This document shows, one piece after another, positions 8,848-16,450 of a DNA stretch of 64,000 nucleotides. The notes beneath the pieces were generated by a model. That model made no database searches. It saw only the letters and a program-made list of their open reading frames with translations, and had not been told where the DNA came from. The first letter of the stretch is position 1, and the number at the start of each line of letters is the position of its first letter. The stretch lies in contig VBDU01000073.1 in the NCBI GenBank assembly GCA_005883625.1, positions 106,893 through 170,892 of the forward strand. Direction: 5' to 3'. The DNA comes from Chloroflexota bacterium (GTDB lineage Bacteria > Chloroflexota > Limnocylindria > P2-11E). Both the position numbers and the translations under genes were made by a program.

Positions 8848-9924
8848 CACCGCGCCGACGGCACGCCCGAACCGCCAGCTCGTCGCGGCGAGCGGAATGC
8901 CGAGGACCGCGGCGGCGGCGGGCCAGAGCGAGAGCCACGGCCGCGCGACCGTCTGCGCGTAGTACTGGAAGAACAGGCCCGAGAGACGCGGATCGACCCC
9001 GGGTCCGCTGACGACCGGCGCGGCTGGCGGTGCGATGAAGCCGACGCGCAGCGTCTCCGCGGCGACGAACGCGAGGCTGAACGCCGCACCGAGCGCGACC
9101 GGATGCGCCCAGCGGCCGCCGCGGGCACGGAGCAGGTCGAGCGCGAGCGCCCCCGCGAGCACGAGCGGCGGGAACGCGGGCGGGCGCCAGCCGGCCTCGT
9201 CGAGGACCGCGTACGTGACGATGGCGAAGACGGTGTAGGCGCCGGCCACGGCCGTCGCGGCCCAGCGGCCGCGCACGAACACGACGCCGAGCGCGAGGGC
9301 GATGGGCGCGGTCGCCGTCACGAGCAGCGGGTAGACGAGCGCCTCGCGGGTGACGGTCATGAAGTAGTAGAAGTTCATCCCGAACACGAACACGCCGATG
9401 AGGTTGCCGAGCATCAGCACGCGGAGGGAACGTCGCAGGCGTTCGCCGATCGGAAAGACGCCCGGCGCGAAAGCGGTCGCCCAGCCGACGAAGGCGATGG
9501 CGGTCCCGACGACCGCCGTGAGGTGCGGCGGGCTCCAGATGTCGACGTCTCTCCCGAACGTCCGGTGCCAGAGCTCATCGAACGGGGCCGAGCCGATGAC
9601 CGCGAGGGCGCCGAGGCCGACGAGAGCCAGGCCGAGCTCGGCGTGGAGCGGGCCGACGCGCAGCTCGGCGCTCCGAGCTGGCCGGCCGGCCATCGCGGTG
9701 ACGGTCGCGACGAGCGAGGCGAGCCCCCAGCAGATCACCCCGCCGTACAGGAACAGGTGCGGCGGGCTCCAGAACGTCTCGCGGCCGAGCGCGCGGTGCC
9801 AGGAAACGTCCCACGCGGCGCCGAACCAGCTCAGGACGAGGCCGACCACGCCGAACGCGAGCCCCGTCGCGAGAGCGGATCCCGACAGCGCGTTCCGGCG
9901 CAGCGGCAGCGCGACGGTCGCCAT
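8806..9924 (-). CDS. Uncharacterised polytopic membrane protein with duplicated WHR...WSPPHL motif
   Basis: I do not recognise this 372-residue protein. It is strongly hydrophobic with roughly nine or ten membrane segments. A loop motif occurs twice: WDVSWHRALGRETFWSPPHL near residues 30-50 and FDELWHRTFGRDVDIWSPPH near 106-125. Each has an acidic residue, Trp-His-Arg, Gly-Arg and WSPPH, which suggests an internal duplication and paired His ligands for a metal, heme or quinone. The ATG at 9924 is 11 nt past the yraN stop, so the two may be co-transcribed. The 3' end overlaps the convergent glycosyltransferase by 42 nt. Function unknown. Confidence 0.75.
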   Translation of the reverse strand: MATVALPLRRNALSGSALATGLAFGVVGLVLSWFGAAWDVSWHRALGRETFWSPPHLFLYGGVICWGLASLVATVTAMAGRPARSAELRVGPLHAELGLALVGLGALAVIGSAPFDELWHRTFGRDVDIWSPPHLTAVVGTAIAFVGWATAFAPGVFPIGERLRRSLRVLMLGNLIGVFVFGMNFYYFMTVTREALVYPLLVTATAPIALALGVVFVRGRWAATAVAGAYTVFAIVTYAVLDEAGWRPPAFPPLVLAGALALDLLRARGGRWAHPVALGAAFSLAFVAAETLRVGFIAPPAAPVVSGPGVDPRLSGLFFQYYAQTVARPWLSLWPAAAAVLGIPLAATSWRFGRAVGAVLADDGHAEAFAHT

Positions 9925-9935
9925 CGCCGCCAATG

Positions 9936-10283
9936 CTAGGACGCCTCGAGGAGCTCCACCCGCGTCCCGTGCTCGCTCACGGTGAGCGCCGCGACCACCA
10001 CGCGCCAGCGCGCGCCGCTCTCGCCGCGGACCGCCAGCCACCCGGCGCCGAGGCGCGCGAGCCTGCCCAGCTTTCGCCGGTCGACGGCCTCGGCGGCCGC
10101 AACGAACGACCCGGCGCGGCGCGTCTTCACCTCGACGAACACGTAGCCTGAGCGGTCGCGGCACACGAGGTCGATCTCACCGAAGCGCGTGCGTACGTTG
10201 CGCGCGATCACGCGCAGGCCGCGTCGCGCGAGCTCGGCCTCGGCCGCGCGCTCGCCGGCCAGGCCGAACACACGGCGATCCAC
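9936..10283 (-). CDS. yraN: UPF0102 family protein YraN
   Basis: The 115-residue product belongs to the YraN/UPF0102 family of predicted nucleases with an endonuclease-like fold. It shows GLAGERAAEAELARRGLRVI, then RTRFGEIDLVCRDRSGYVFV and EVKTRR, matching the conserved E-IDL...EVK active-site pattern. The GTG at 10283 gives the usual family length and places GLAGE near residue 6. The family commonly sits between rnhB and comM, as here, although accessory genes separate them. Its role is unproven; links to DNA repair or recombination are suggested by context. Confidence 0.9.
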   Translation of the reverse strand: MDRRVFGLAGERAAEAELARRGLRVIARNVRTRFGEIDLVCRDRSGYVFVEVKTRRAGSFVAAAEAVDRRKLGRLARLGAGWLAVRGESGARWRVVVAALTVSEHGTRVELLEAS

Positions 10284-10314
10284 GCAACGGAGAGCGGACG
10301 CTCCTTGCCGGCTC

Positions 10315-12207
10315 CTATGGCGTCGGCGTGATGCGGATGATGCGGTCGACGCCCGCGCCGTTGTCGGTGGACACGTACAGCGAGCCGTCCGGGCCCTGCG
10401 CCGCCGCACGAAGGCGGCCGTAGGTTCCGACGTACAGCGTCTGCGCCGTCTTGAACGTCCCGTCGGCCTGCGGCTCGAGGCGTAGGAGCATGCTGCCCGC
10501 GAGCGCCGCGAGGAACAGGTTCCCGTTCCAGGCGCCCCACTGGGTCCCGCTCACGAAGGTGTTCCCGCTCGTCGCGACGTACGGGTTGTCGAAGGACTGC
10601 CAGACCGGCTTCGTGAAGCCCGCGCCCGCGCCCAGGGGCCAGGAGTAGTTGGCGCCGGCGCGCAGCAGGTTCACGGTCGCGTGCGAGTGCGCGCCGGTCG
10701 CGCCGTCGGTGTAGTGCGCGTGCTCGCTCGTGAACGGGAGGCCACTGCCCGGTTGGAACGCGAGACCCTGCGGGTTGCGGTGTCCCATCGTGTAGGCCGC
10801 CGTCCGCCCGAATGCGCCCGGCAGGATCGGGTTGTCCTCCGGGACGGTCCCGTCCGGGTTCATCCGCAGGATCTTCCCGTTCAGGGCGTTCGGGTTCTGC
10901 GAGAACGCGGTGTTGCCGACCTCGCCCATCGTGATCCAGAGCTTGCCGTCCGGTCCGAACCGGATGCGACAGCCGTCGTGGTTCCCGCCCGCGAAGATGC
11001 CGGTGCGGATCACGAAGCCGTCGAGCGTGAGCACGTTGTTCGCCTCGCGGTAGCGCAGCACCTGGTTGAGCCAGCCGCTGTCGGTCCGCGAGGCGCAGAC
11101 GTAGACGAAGTGGTTCGCCGCGAAGCCCGGGTCGATCGCGAGCCCCATCGCGCCGGCCTCGCCCTCGGCGCGGATACCGGACACGGCGTTGTTCGCGAGC
11201 TGCGGCGCGCCGGGGGCGGCGCTCGCGTAGACCAGGATGTTCCCCGCGCGCTCGGTGACGAACATCCTGCCGTCCGGCGCGAATGCGACATCCCACGGGA
11301 ACGAGAGTCCCGACTGCACGGTCGTCGTGGTCAGCGTGGGCGCGTTGCCGCTGCCGACGGGGACCCCGGGCACCGTGATCGTGAGGAAGACGCCCTCGTC
11401 CTCCATCCACCAGGCGCCGTCGACGACCGGCCGAAGATGCAGCGAGTACGAGCCCGGTGAGCTCGGCGCGCGGATCTGGAACGTGAAGGTCGCCGTCGCC
11501 CCCGGCGGTACCGTCTGCTCGGCCTGCGCCGCGACGCGCGTCGAGAACGGCCAGTTCACCGCGAGCGGCGCCCACTGCGCGTCATCCATGTTGATGCCCA
11601 GGCGCGCTTCCTCGCCGAGGATCCCCTTGTTCCATGTCCTGCTGCCGGTGTTGCGGAAGACGAGGTTGAGCGGCTGGCTGGTCTGGCCGGGCTGGAGTGT
11701 CGGATACGCGGACTGGCTCACCCAGCGGCTGTGGAAGCCGAGGTCTGAGACGACGAGGACGAACACGCCCTCGTCCTCGAGGTGCTGCACGCCCTCGAGC
11801 ACCGGGTGGAGCGGCAGGCGGTACGGGCCGGGCGCCGACGGCGCGCGCAGCGTGAAGGTGAAGGTCGCGATCGCGCTCGGCGCGACCACGTCCTCCACCG
11901 TCGTCGCGACGCGGTTCGCGTTGAGCCAGCCCACCGCCATGCCCGCGTCCGCGAACGCGGTGCTGTCGCCGCTCACCGCGAGGTTCACCTGCCGGCCGGC
12001 GACTCCGCGCTGCCAGGTCTGATCGCCGGTGTTGCGGAAGCGCACCGTGTAGCTCGTCGTCGCGCCCGGCGAGAGGACCGGCCACGGGCTCTGATCGAGC
12101 CAGGCCGCGTGGAAGCCGGTCGCGGCCGCGGCGGGGCGCGGCGCGATGACGGCGCAGACGAGCGCGAGGACGGTGGCGCACGCAAGGGCCTTCATCGCTC
12201 GGTACAT
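10315..12207 (-). CDS. Secreted protein: two NBR1-Ig-like domains fused to a PQQ-type sugar dehydrogenase
   Basis: This 630-residue exported protein starts with a signal peptide ending near AAAATG (residue 30). Two tandem NBR1-type Ig-like domains follow (about 31-150 and 155-270), each with the hallmark N-x-G-x-x-W-x-x-G (RNTGDQTWQRG, RNTGSRTWNKG) and an E-x-EGVF-x-L end. Residues 285-630 are a quinoprotein glucose/sorbosone dehydrogenase propeller with FPWDVAFAPDGRMFVTERAG, NHDGCRIRFGPDGKLW, MGHRNPQGLAFQPG and NYSWPLG. It is a paralog of the lipoprotein at 2859-3977 and keeps more of the canonical motifs. ATG at 12195 is an alternative start. Confidence 0.85.
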   Translation of the reverse strand: MYRAMKALACATVLALVCAVIAPRPAAAATGFHAAWLDQSPWPVLSPGATTSYTVRFRNTGDQTWQRGVAGRQVNLAVSGDSTAFADAGMAVGWLNANRVATTVEDVVAPSAIATFTFTLRAPSAPGPYRLPLHPVLEGVQHLEDEGVFVLVVSDLGFHSRWVSQSAYPTLQPGQTSQPLNLVFRNTGSRTWNKGILGEEARLGINMDDAQWAPLAVNWPFSTRVAAQAEQTVPPGATATFTFQIRAPSSPGSYSLHLRPVVDGAWWMEDEGVFLTITVPGVPVGSGNAPTLTTTTVQSGLSFPWDVAFAPDGRMFVTERAGNILVYASAAPGAPQLANNAVSGIRAEGEAGAMGLAIDPGFAANHFVYVCASRTDSGWLNQVLRYREANNVLTLDGFVIRTGIFAGGNHDGCRIRFGPDGKLWITMGEVGNTAFSQNPNALNGKILRMNPDGTVPEDNPILPGAFGRTAAYTMGHRNPQGLAFQPGSGLPFTSEHAHYTDGATGAHSHATVNLLRAGANYSWPLGAGAGFTKPVWQSFDNPYVATSGNTFVSGTQWGAWNGNLFLAALAGSMLLRLEPQADGTFKTAQTLYVGTYGRLRAAAQGPDGSLYVSTDNGAGVDRIIRITPTP

Positions 12208-12237
12208 CGTGCCAGCCGTCGCGTCGTTACCCGGAGG

Positions 12238-13191
12238 TCACAGCTCCTTCTGATACATGATCCACACCGGCTGCTTCTCGAACCCCAGCACTTCGTTGAT
12301 CGCGAGCATCGGCCGGTTGCGCGAATCGTTCCAGGTCTTGATGTGGTCTGCGCCCTGCCGCTGCGCGTAGCGGACCGTCTGGAGCTTTAGCGCCATCGCG
12401 ATTCCCTTGCCGCGCGCGTCGCGCAGGACCCCGGTGAGCTGGTGCCAGAAGAAGGATGGATCTTCCGTCGAGCGCGACATGTTCGACACGCCGACGTACC
12501 GGCCGTCATGGTCGATCGCCATGAAGTACGCCTCCGGCAGCGCCCCCGGTCCCTCGAGGATCAGAGCGCGCCAGGTCTCGAACGGCACCATGGTCGGCGG
12601 GTCGATCGAGGGGACGTCCTCGCTGCACAGCCGGGCGAGCTCGTAAGCCTTCTGGAGCGCGCCGGCGTCGCGGGCCATCTCCTCGCCGAGCGTCGTGATC
12701 CGAATGCCCTCGCGCGCGATGCGCTCGTCGGCGGTCGCGAATCGCGAGAAGTCGAAGTCCTTCACCTTGAGGCGCGATTCCCAGTCGCGCTTCACCTCCC
12801 GGAAGCCACGCCGTTCGAGGAAGCGCACGCCGTCGGCCATTGACTCTTTCGCCCCGGCGTTGAGCGCGCTCGCGACGCGGTCGCGGGCGATGGCAACCGC
12901 CGCGTCGTAGAGCGCGGAGCCATGGCCGCGCCGGCGATGGTCCGGATGCACCGCGACATCGAGCCAGTACTTGTCCGGAACGAATGTCCAGCGTTCGTGC
13001 TGGAGCTCGGCGGCTCCGACAAGCCGGCCGCGGTCTTCCGCGACCAGGCGCGCTTTGAAGTACCTCGCGCCGTCCCAGGTGCTGTCGTCGTGCTTCGCTT
13101 CGTCGACCGTCCGCCCGTAGTCGGGATAGGAGGCGTTCGCGACCTCGACGTAGGCCGCGTAGTCGGACGGCGCGAACGGGCGGACGCTCAT
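12238..13191 (-). CDS. GNAT family N-acetyltransferase, tandem domains
   Basis: The 317-residue product carries two acetyltransferase domains. The first (1-150) has the acetyl-CoA loop VHPDHRRRGHGSALYDAA; the second (about 170-317) has TGVLRDARGKGIAMALKLQT and ends with WNDSRNRPMLAINEVLGFEK, a common GNAT C-terminal pattern. It probably acetylates a small molecule or peptide; the substrate cannot be told. The ATG at 13191 overlaps the rnhB stop as ATGA, so it is coupled to rnhB and is an accessory insertion into the conserved rnhB-yraN cluster. Confidence 0.88.
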   Translation of the reverse strand: MSVRPFAPSDYAAYVEVANASYPDYGRTVDEAKHDDSTWDGARYFKARLVAEDRGRLVGAAELQHERWTFVPDKYWLDVAVHPDHRRRGHGSALYDAAVAIARDRVASALNAGAKESMADGVRFLERRGFREVKRDWESRLKVKDFDFSRFATADERIAREGIRITTLGEEMARDAGALQKAYELARLCSEDVPSIDPPTMVPFETWRALILEGPGALPEAYFMAIDHDGRYVGVSNMSRSTEDPSFFWHQLTGVLRDARGKGIAMALKLQTVRYAQRQGADHIKTWNDSRNRPMLAINEVLGFEKQPVWIMYQKEL

Positions 13192-13862
13192 TGCCCGACC
13201 TCCGCCGTCGCGAGACCGGCGCCCTCGAGCTCGAGCGAGATCTGCTCCGCCGACAGCATCATCCTCACGGTCCCGAAGTCCTGGCGATGGAACGGGGTCA
13301 CGCCGAGCTCGCGGAGGGCCTTGCGGTGGTCGATCGTCGGGTAGCCGCAGTTGTGCTCCCATCCGTAGCCCGGGTACTTCTCCGCGAGCTTCGCCATGAG
13401 GCGATCGCGCGTCACCTTCGCGACGATCGACGCGGCAGCGATGGCGAACGACTTCGCGTCGCCGCGCACGATCTCGGTGTGACGCCCCGGCGCGAACGCC
13501 GGATCGAGGATCCGGCGCCCGTCCACGAGGACCCAGTCGTACTCGCCGATCTGGCGCAAAGCGCGGAGCATCGCGACGTGGCTCGCGTGATAGATGTTGA
13601 GCCGGTGGATCTCGGCGACAGAGGCCGCCCCGATGCCGACCTTCATCACCCGCCCGCGGATCCGCGAGATGAGGTCCTCACGCTGGAGCCGCGTGAGCAC
13701 CTTCGAGTCGTTCACCTTGCGGATGAGCCTCGTATCCGGCGTCACCAGGCACGCGGCGGCGACGACAGGACCGGCGAGTGCGGCCATGCCGACCTCGTCG
13801 ACGCCGACGACACGGAGAAGCCCTTGCGACCACAGTCGCTTCTCGTGGTTGAGGGAAGGCAT
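13188..13862 (-). CDS. rnhB: Ribonuclease HII
   Basis: A 224-residue RNase HII, which nicks 5' of ribonucleotides embedded in DNA. The catalytic acidic residues are visible: Asp and Glu in GVDEVG near residue 21, Asp in WVLVDGRR near 108-112, and Asp in KVTRDRLM. NDSK, SFAIAAASIVAKVTRD and PGYGWEHNCGYPT are family hallmarks. The substrate-recognition motif usually written GRG reads GMA here (GVDEVGMAALAGPV), unlike most bacterial enzymes. It lies between rplS and the GNAT gene in the same direction. Confidence 0.92.
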   Translation of the reverse strand: MPSLNHEKRLWSQGLLRVVGVDEVGMAALAGPVVAAACLVTPDTRLIRKVNDSKVLTRLQREDLISRIRGRVMKVGIGAASVAEIHRLNIYHASHVAMLRALRQIGEYDWVLVDGRRILDPAFAPGRHTEIVRGDAKSFAIAAASIVAKVTRDRLMAKLAEKYPGYGWEHNCGYPTIDHRKALRELGVTPFHRQDFGTVRMMLSAEQISLELEGAGLATAEVGQ

Positions 13863-13901
13863 CGGATGATTAGTGTGAGCGGTGGGGGCCGGGCGCTGCT
13901 A

Positions 13902-13922
13902 CGGGGCCGGGGGAGCCCCCGA
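13902..13922. repeat. Intergenic GC-rich palindrome (REP-like family)
   Basis: A short copy of the dispersed family with core GGCCGGGGGAGCCCCC, between rplS and rnhB. The GGGGG/CCCCC arms can form a tight hairpin. Other copies are listed separately. Confidence 0.55.
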
Positions 13923-13924
13923 CA

Positions 13925-14293
13925 TCAGCGGCGCTTTTCGCGCAGGGTGGCCGCTTTGCCCACACGCTCGCGGAGGAAATAGAGCGCGGCGCGGCGCGCG
14001 TGTCCGTGACGGACGAGCTCGATCTTCTCGACGCGTGGCGAGTGCATGAGGAACGTTCGCTCGACGCCGACCCCGCTCGAGATCCGTCGCACCGTGATCT
14101 GCTTGTCGAGCCCGCCGTTGCGGACTCGCAGGACCGTCCCCTCGAAGTTCTGAACGCGCTCCCGGTTCCCTTCGACGACGCGCACGCTCACGCGCACGGT
14201 GTCTCCGGGCCGGACCTCGGGGAGATCCGCCTTCGTCTGCTCGGAGGCAAGCGTGTTCAACAGGTCGTTCATCGGCATGGTGATGGCGCTCAC
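13925..14293 (-). CDS. rplS: 50S ribosomal protein L19
   Basis: The 122-residue protein is L19, located at the 30S-50S interface. It shows the hallmarks [47 protein letters not shown] and [13 protein letters not shown]. It lies directly downstream of trmD, the usual rpsP-rimM-trmD-rplS order. The GTG start at 14293 gives [15 protein letters not shown] codons at 14278 and 14272 are alternatives with no better ribosome binding site. Confidence 0.95.
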   Translation of the reverse strand: MSAITMPMNDLLNTLASEQTKADLPEVRPGDTVRVSVRVVEGNRERVQNFEGTVLRVRNGGLDKQITVRRISSGVGVERTFLMHSPRVEKIELVRHGHARRAALYFLRERVGKAATLREKRR

Positions 14294-14347
14294 GGAGTCG
14301 ATCGATAGTAGCAGCAGTCGAGGGAGCGCTGCCCCCTCGGACCCCCG

Positions 14348-15349
14348 TCAGCGCTTCGCCTTCTTCAAGCGATCGAGGATCGTCACGTGCGAGACGCCGA
14401 AATGCCGGGCGAGCTCGCGCACCGTGAGCCCCGTCGCGCGCATCCGCGTCACCTCGGCGACCGTCGGGCCGCGCTGCGATGCGCGTGAGGGCCGCAGGCG
14501 AACCCCCGCGGCCCGCAGCCGCGAGCGGACCGTCGCGGGCGAGATGCCGAAGCGCGACGCGATGCGGTACGAGCCGACGCCGGACTGATATGCGGACATG
14601 AGGTCCTCATCGCGTACGCGGCCGCGCGGACCGGGACGCGGCAGGCGCGCACGCTCGCTCGGCGTGAGCGCCGCTCGGTCAAGGAGCTCCGGACGGCGCT
14701 CGGCGGTCCTCCGGATCGCCTCGCCGCGGCGCCAGCGCTCGATCATCGCGTGGTCCCCCGACAGCAGGACGCTCGGCACGCGTTTGCCCTCGTGCTCGAC
14801 GGGCCGCGTGTACTGCGGGCCCTCGAGAAGCCCGCCGGTGTGGGACTCCTGCGCGAGCGACTCGGGCTCGATGACGCCCGGCACCAGGCGCGTGACCGCG
14901 TCGACCACGACCATCGCCGCGAGCTCGCCACCCGTGAGCACGAAGTCGCCGATCGAGAGCTCTTCGTCGACGTCCCGCTCGATGACCCGCTCGTCCACGC
15001 CTTCGTAGTGCCCGCACACGAGCACGAGATGGGGAACGCGGGCGAGCCGGTGCGCGGCGGCCTGATCAAAGAGGCGGCCCTGCGCGGTCATGAGTACGAC
15101 GTACCCCGCGTTCCCCTTGGTCTCGCGGATCGCGCGCGTGAGCGGCTCGGGCTTGAGCACCATGCCGGCGCCGCCTCCATAGGGCGCGTCGTCGACGACG
15201 CGATGGCGGTCCGTCGCCCACTCGCGCAGGTCGTGCACCGCGAGATCGAGCTGTCCCGCGGTCCGCGCACGGGCGACGATGCTCTCGGCGAACGGGCTTT
15301 CGAACATCTTCGGGAAGAGCGTGAGGACGTCGATACGCAGCGCGCTCAC
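14348..15349 (-). CDS. trmD: tRNA (guanine37-N1)-methyltransferase fused to two helix-turn-helix domains
   Basis: Residues 1-240 are TrmD, which methylates G37 next to the anticodon and prevents frameshifting. The trefoil-knot SPOUT core is clear: [59 protein letters not shown] and [16 protein letters not shown]. The frame continues without a stop for another 90 residues, which is unusual because TrmD normally ends near 250. The tail holds two resolvase-like helix-turn-helix units: [19 protein letters not shown] (about 260-280) and [20 protein letters not shown] (about 309-328). The GTG start overlaps the rimM stop (GTGA). Confidence 0.92.
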   Translation of the reverse strand: MSALRIDVLTLFPKMFESPFAESIVARARTAGQLDLAVHDLREWATDRHRVVDDAPYGGGAGMVLKPEPLTRAIRETKGNAGYVVLMTAQGRLFDQAAAHRLARVPHLVLVCGHYEGVDERVIERDVDEELSIGDFVLTGGELAAMVVVDAVTRLVPGVIEPESLAQESHTGGLLEGPQYTRPVEHEGKRVPSVLLSGDHAMIERWRRGEAIRRTAERRPELLDRAALTPSERARLPRPGPRGRVRDEDLMSAYQSGVGSYRIASRFGISPATVRSRLRAAGVRLRPSRASQRGPTVAEVTRMRATGLTVRELARHFGVSHVTILDRLKKAKR

Positions 15350-15873
15350 GGCAGCACGTCCTGCGGGACGACGACGACGCGGCCCGCGGCGAGATCGACC
15401 ACGCGTACGACGGACGCGAGCGCCGGAAGCAGCACCTCGGCGCGCGTTCCCTCGTCGCGCACGACGAGCACGTCGGTCTCTCCGGCGCGCAGGATCTCGC
15501 GGACGATGCCAAGGCGCGTCCCGTCCGGCGTCTCGGCGACGAGCCCGAGCAGGTCCGCCCAGAGGTACGCCCCCTTCGCGGCCTTGCGCGCGGCCTCGCG
15601 CGTGATGTGCAGCACGCGGCCGCGGAGGCGATCCGCGTCGGAGCGGCTCTCGTAGCCGTCGAACCGGACGATCGGGACGTTCGCCGGGCCGCGGACCGAG
15701 GCGATGAGCAGCTCGCCAACGCCCTCGCACTGCAGACGGGCGCCCGGGCGAAAGCGCTCCGCGACGTCGGTCCGGGACTCCACCTTCACCTCGCCCCGCA
15801 TACCGTGCGGCGCGCGAACGAATCCGACGACGACGTCGTCGCTAATCGATCTCGAGGTTGACCTTGGTCCCAT
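15346..15873 (-). CDS. rimM: Ribosome maturation factor RimM
   Basis: RimM binds S19 and assists 30S head assembly. The N-terminal barrel [20 protein letters not shown] and the PRC-barrel region [18 protein letters not shown]...LGIVREI and [15 protein letters not shown] are present. The start is uncertain. Homology begins at VVVGFV, right after the khpA stop, but no ATG, GTG or TTG lies there. The nearest in-frame ATG is at 15873, which gives 175 residues and a 32-nt overlap with khpA. An ATT touching the khpA TAG stop is another candidate. The stop overlaps trmD. Confidence 0.88.
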   Translation of the reverse strand: MGPRSTSRSISDDVVVGFVRAPHGMRGEVKVESRTDVAERFRPGARLQCEGVGELLIASVRGPANVPIVRFDGYESRSDADRLRGRVLHITREAARKAAKGAYLWADLLGLVAETPDGTRLGIVREILRAGETDVLVVRDEGTRAEVLLPALASVVRVVDLAAGRVVVVPQDVLP

Positions 15874-16102
15874 CGCGCGTCGCCATGACCTTGAGGAGCG
15901 CCCGGATCGCCTTCGCGATCCGGCCGCCACGACCGATGACCTTCCCGACGTCCGCCTCGGCGACCTGGAGGTGGAGCTTCGTGAAGTCGCCGTCCTGCTC
16001 CTCGCTGACGACGACCTGCGAGGGATCGTCGACGAGGGCGCGCGCGACGTGCTCGAGGAGTGCGCGCATTTTGCCCGGCTGCGGAGCCGCCTCCGACGTC
16101 AT
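15842..16102 (-). CDS. khpA: KH domain RNA-binding protein KhpA
   Basis: An 86-residue single-KH protein. The GxxG RNA-binding loop is VGKVIGRGGRIAKAIR near residues 53-68, with LEHVARALVDDPSQV at the N-terminus. KhpA usually lies between rpsP and rimM, as it does here, and in Firmicutes it acts with KhpB/Jag as an RNA chaperone affecting cell shape and division. The start overlaps the rpsP stop (ATGA). Confidence 0.92.
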   Translation of the reverse strand: MTSEAAPQPGKMRALLEHVARALVDDPSQVVVSEEQDGDFTKLHLQVAEADVGKVIGRGGRIAKAIRALLKVMATRDGTKVNLEID

Positions 16103-16368
16103 CGAGCCGCTTTCGGGACCTCGTTATCCGGGATGCCGCTCCGGACGAGGAGCGAGCGTGCGGTCGCCGTCGGCCGGGCGCCGCTCTTGATCCAGTGGCG
16201 GGCGCGGTCGCCGTTCACCACGAGCCTGGCCGGCTCGCTGCGCGGGTCGTAGTGGCCGATCGACTCGATGAACCTGCCGTTCCGCGGCGACCGCGAGTCG
16301 GCGACGATGACGCGATACGTGGGCGCCTTCGTCTTCCCGACGCGGCGCAGACGGATGTGCACGGCCAA
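16099..16368 (-). CDS. rpsP: 30S ribosomal protein S16
   Basis: An 89-residue S16. The family signature AVHIRLRRVGKTKAPTYRVI is at the N-terminus, followed by ADSRSPRNGRFIESIGHYDP. The start is a TTG at 16368 with an AGGAGG ten bases upstream, which decides in favour of TTG over the GTG two codons later. It heads the tightly overlapped rpsP-khpA-rimM-trmD operon; the 82-bp gap to ffh probably holds a promoter, though no clear hexamers are seen. Confidence 0.95.
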   Translation of the reverse strand: MAVHIRLRRVGKTKAPTYRVIVADSRSPRNGRFIESIGHYDPRSEPARLVVNGDRARHWIKSGARPTATARSLLVRSGIPDNEVPKAAR

Positions 16369-16450
16369 GAGCTCAGATCCTCCTCACTACGAAAGGCCCG
16401 CGGGCGCGGGCGTTGTCAGTCGATGATAGGGCAGAGGGCGCTTCGCGACC

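Noticed and set aside
10681-11460. A plus-strand frame of 259 codons inside the Ig-dehydrogenase gene
   Set aside because: It is Arg- and Val-rich without motifs and lies fully opposite a well-supported gene.
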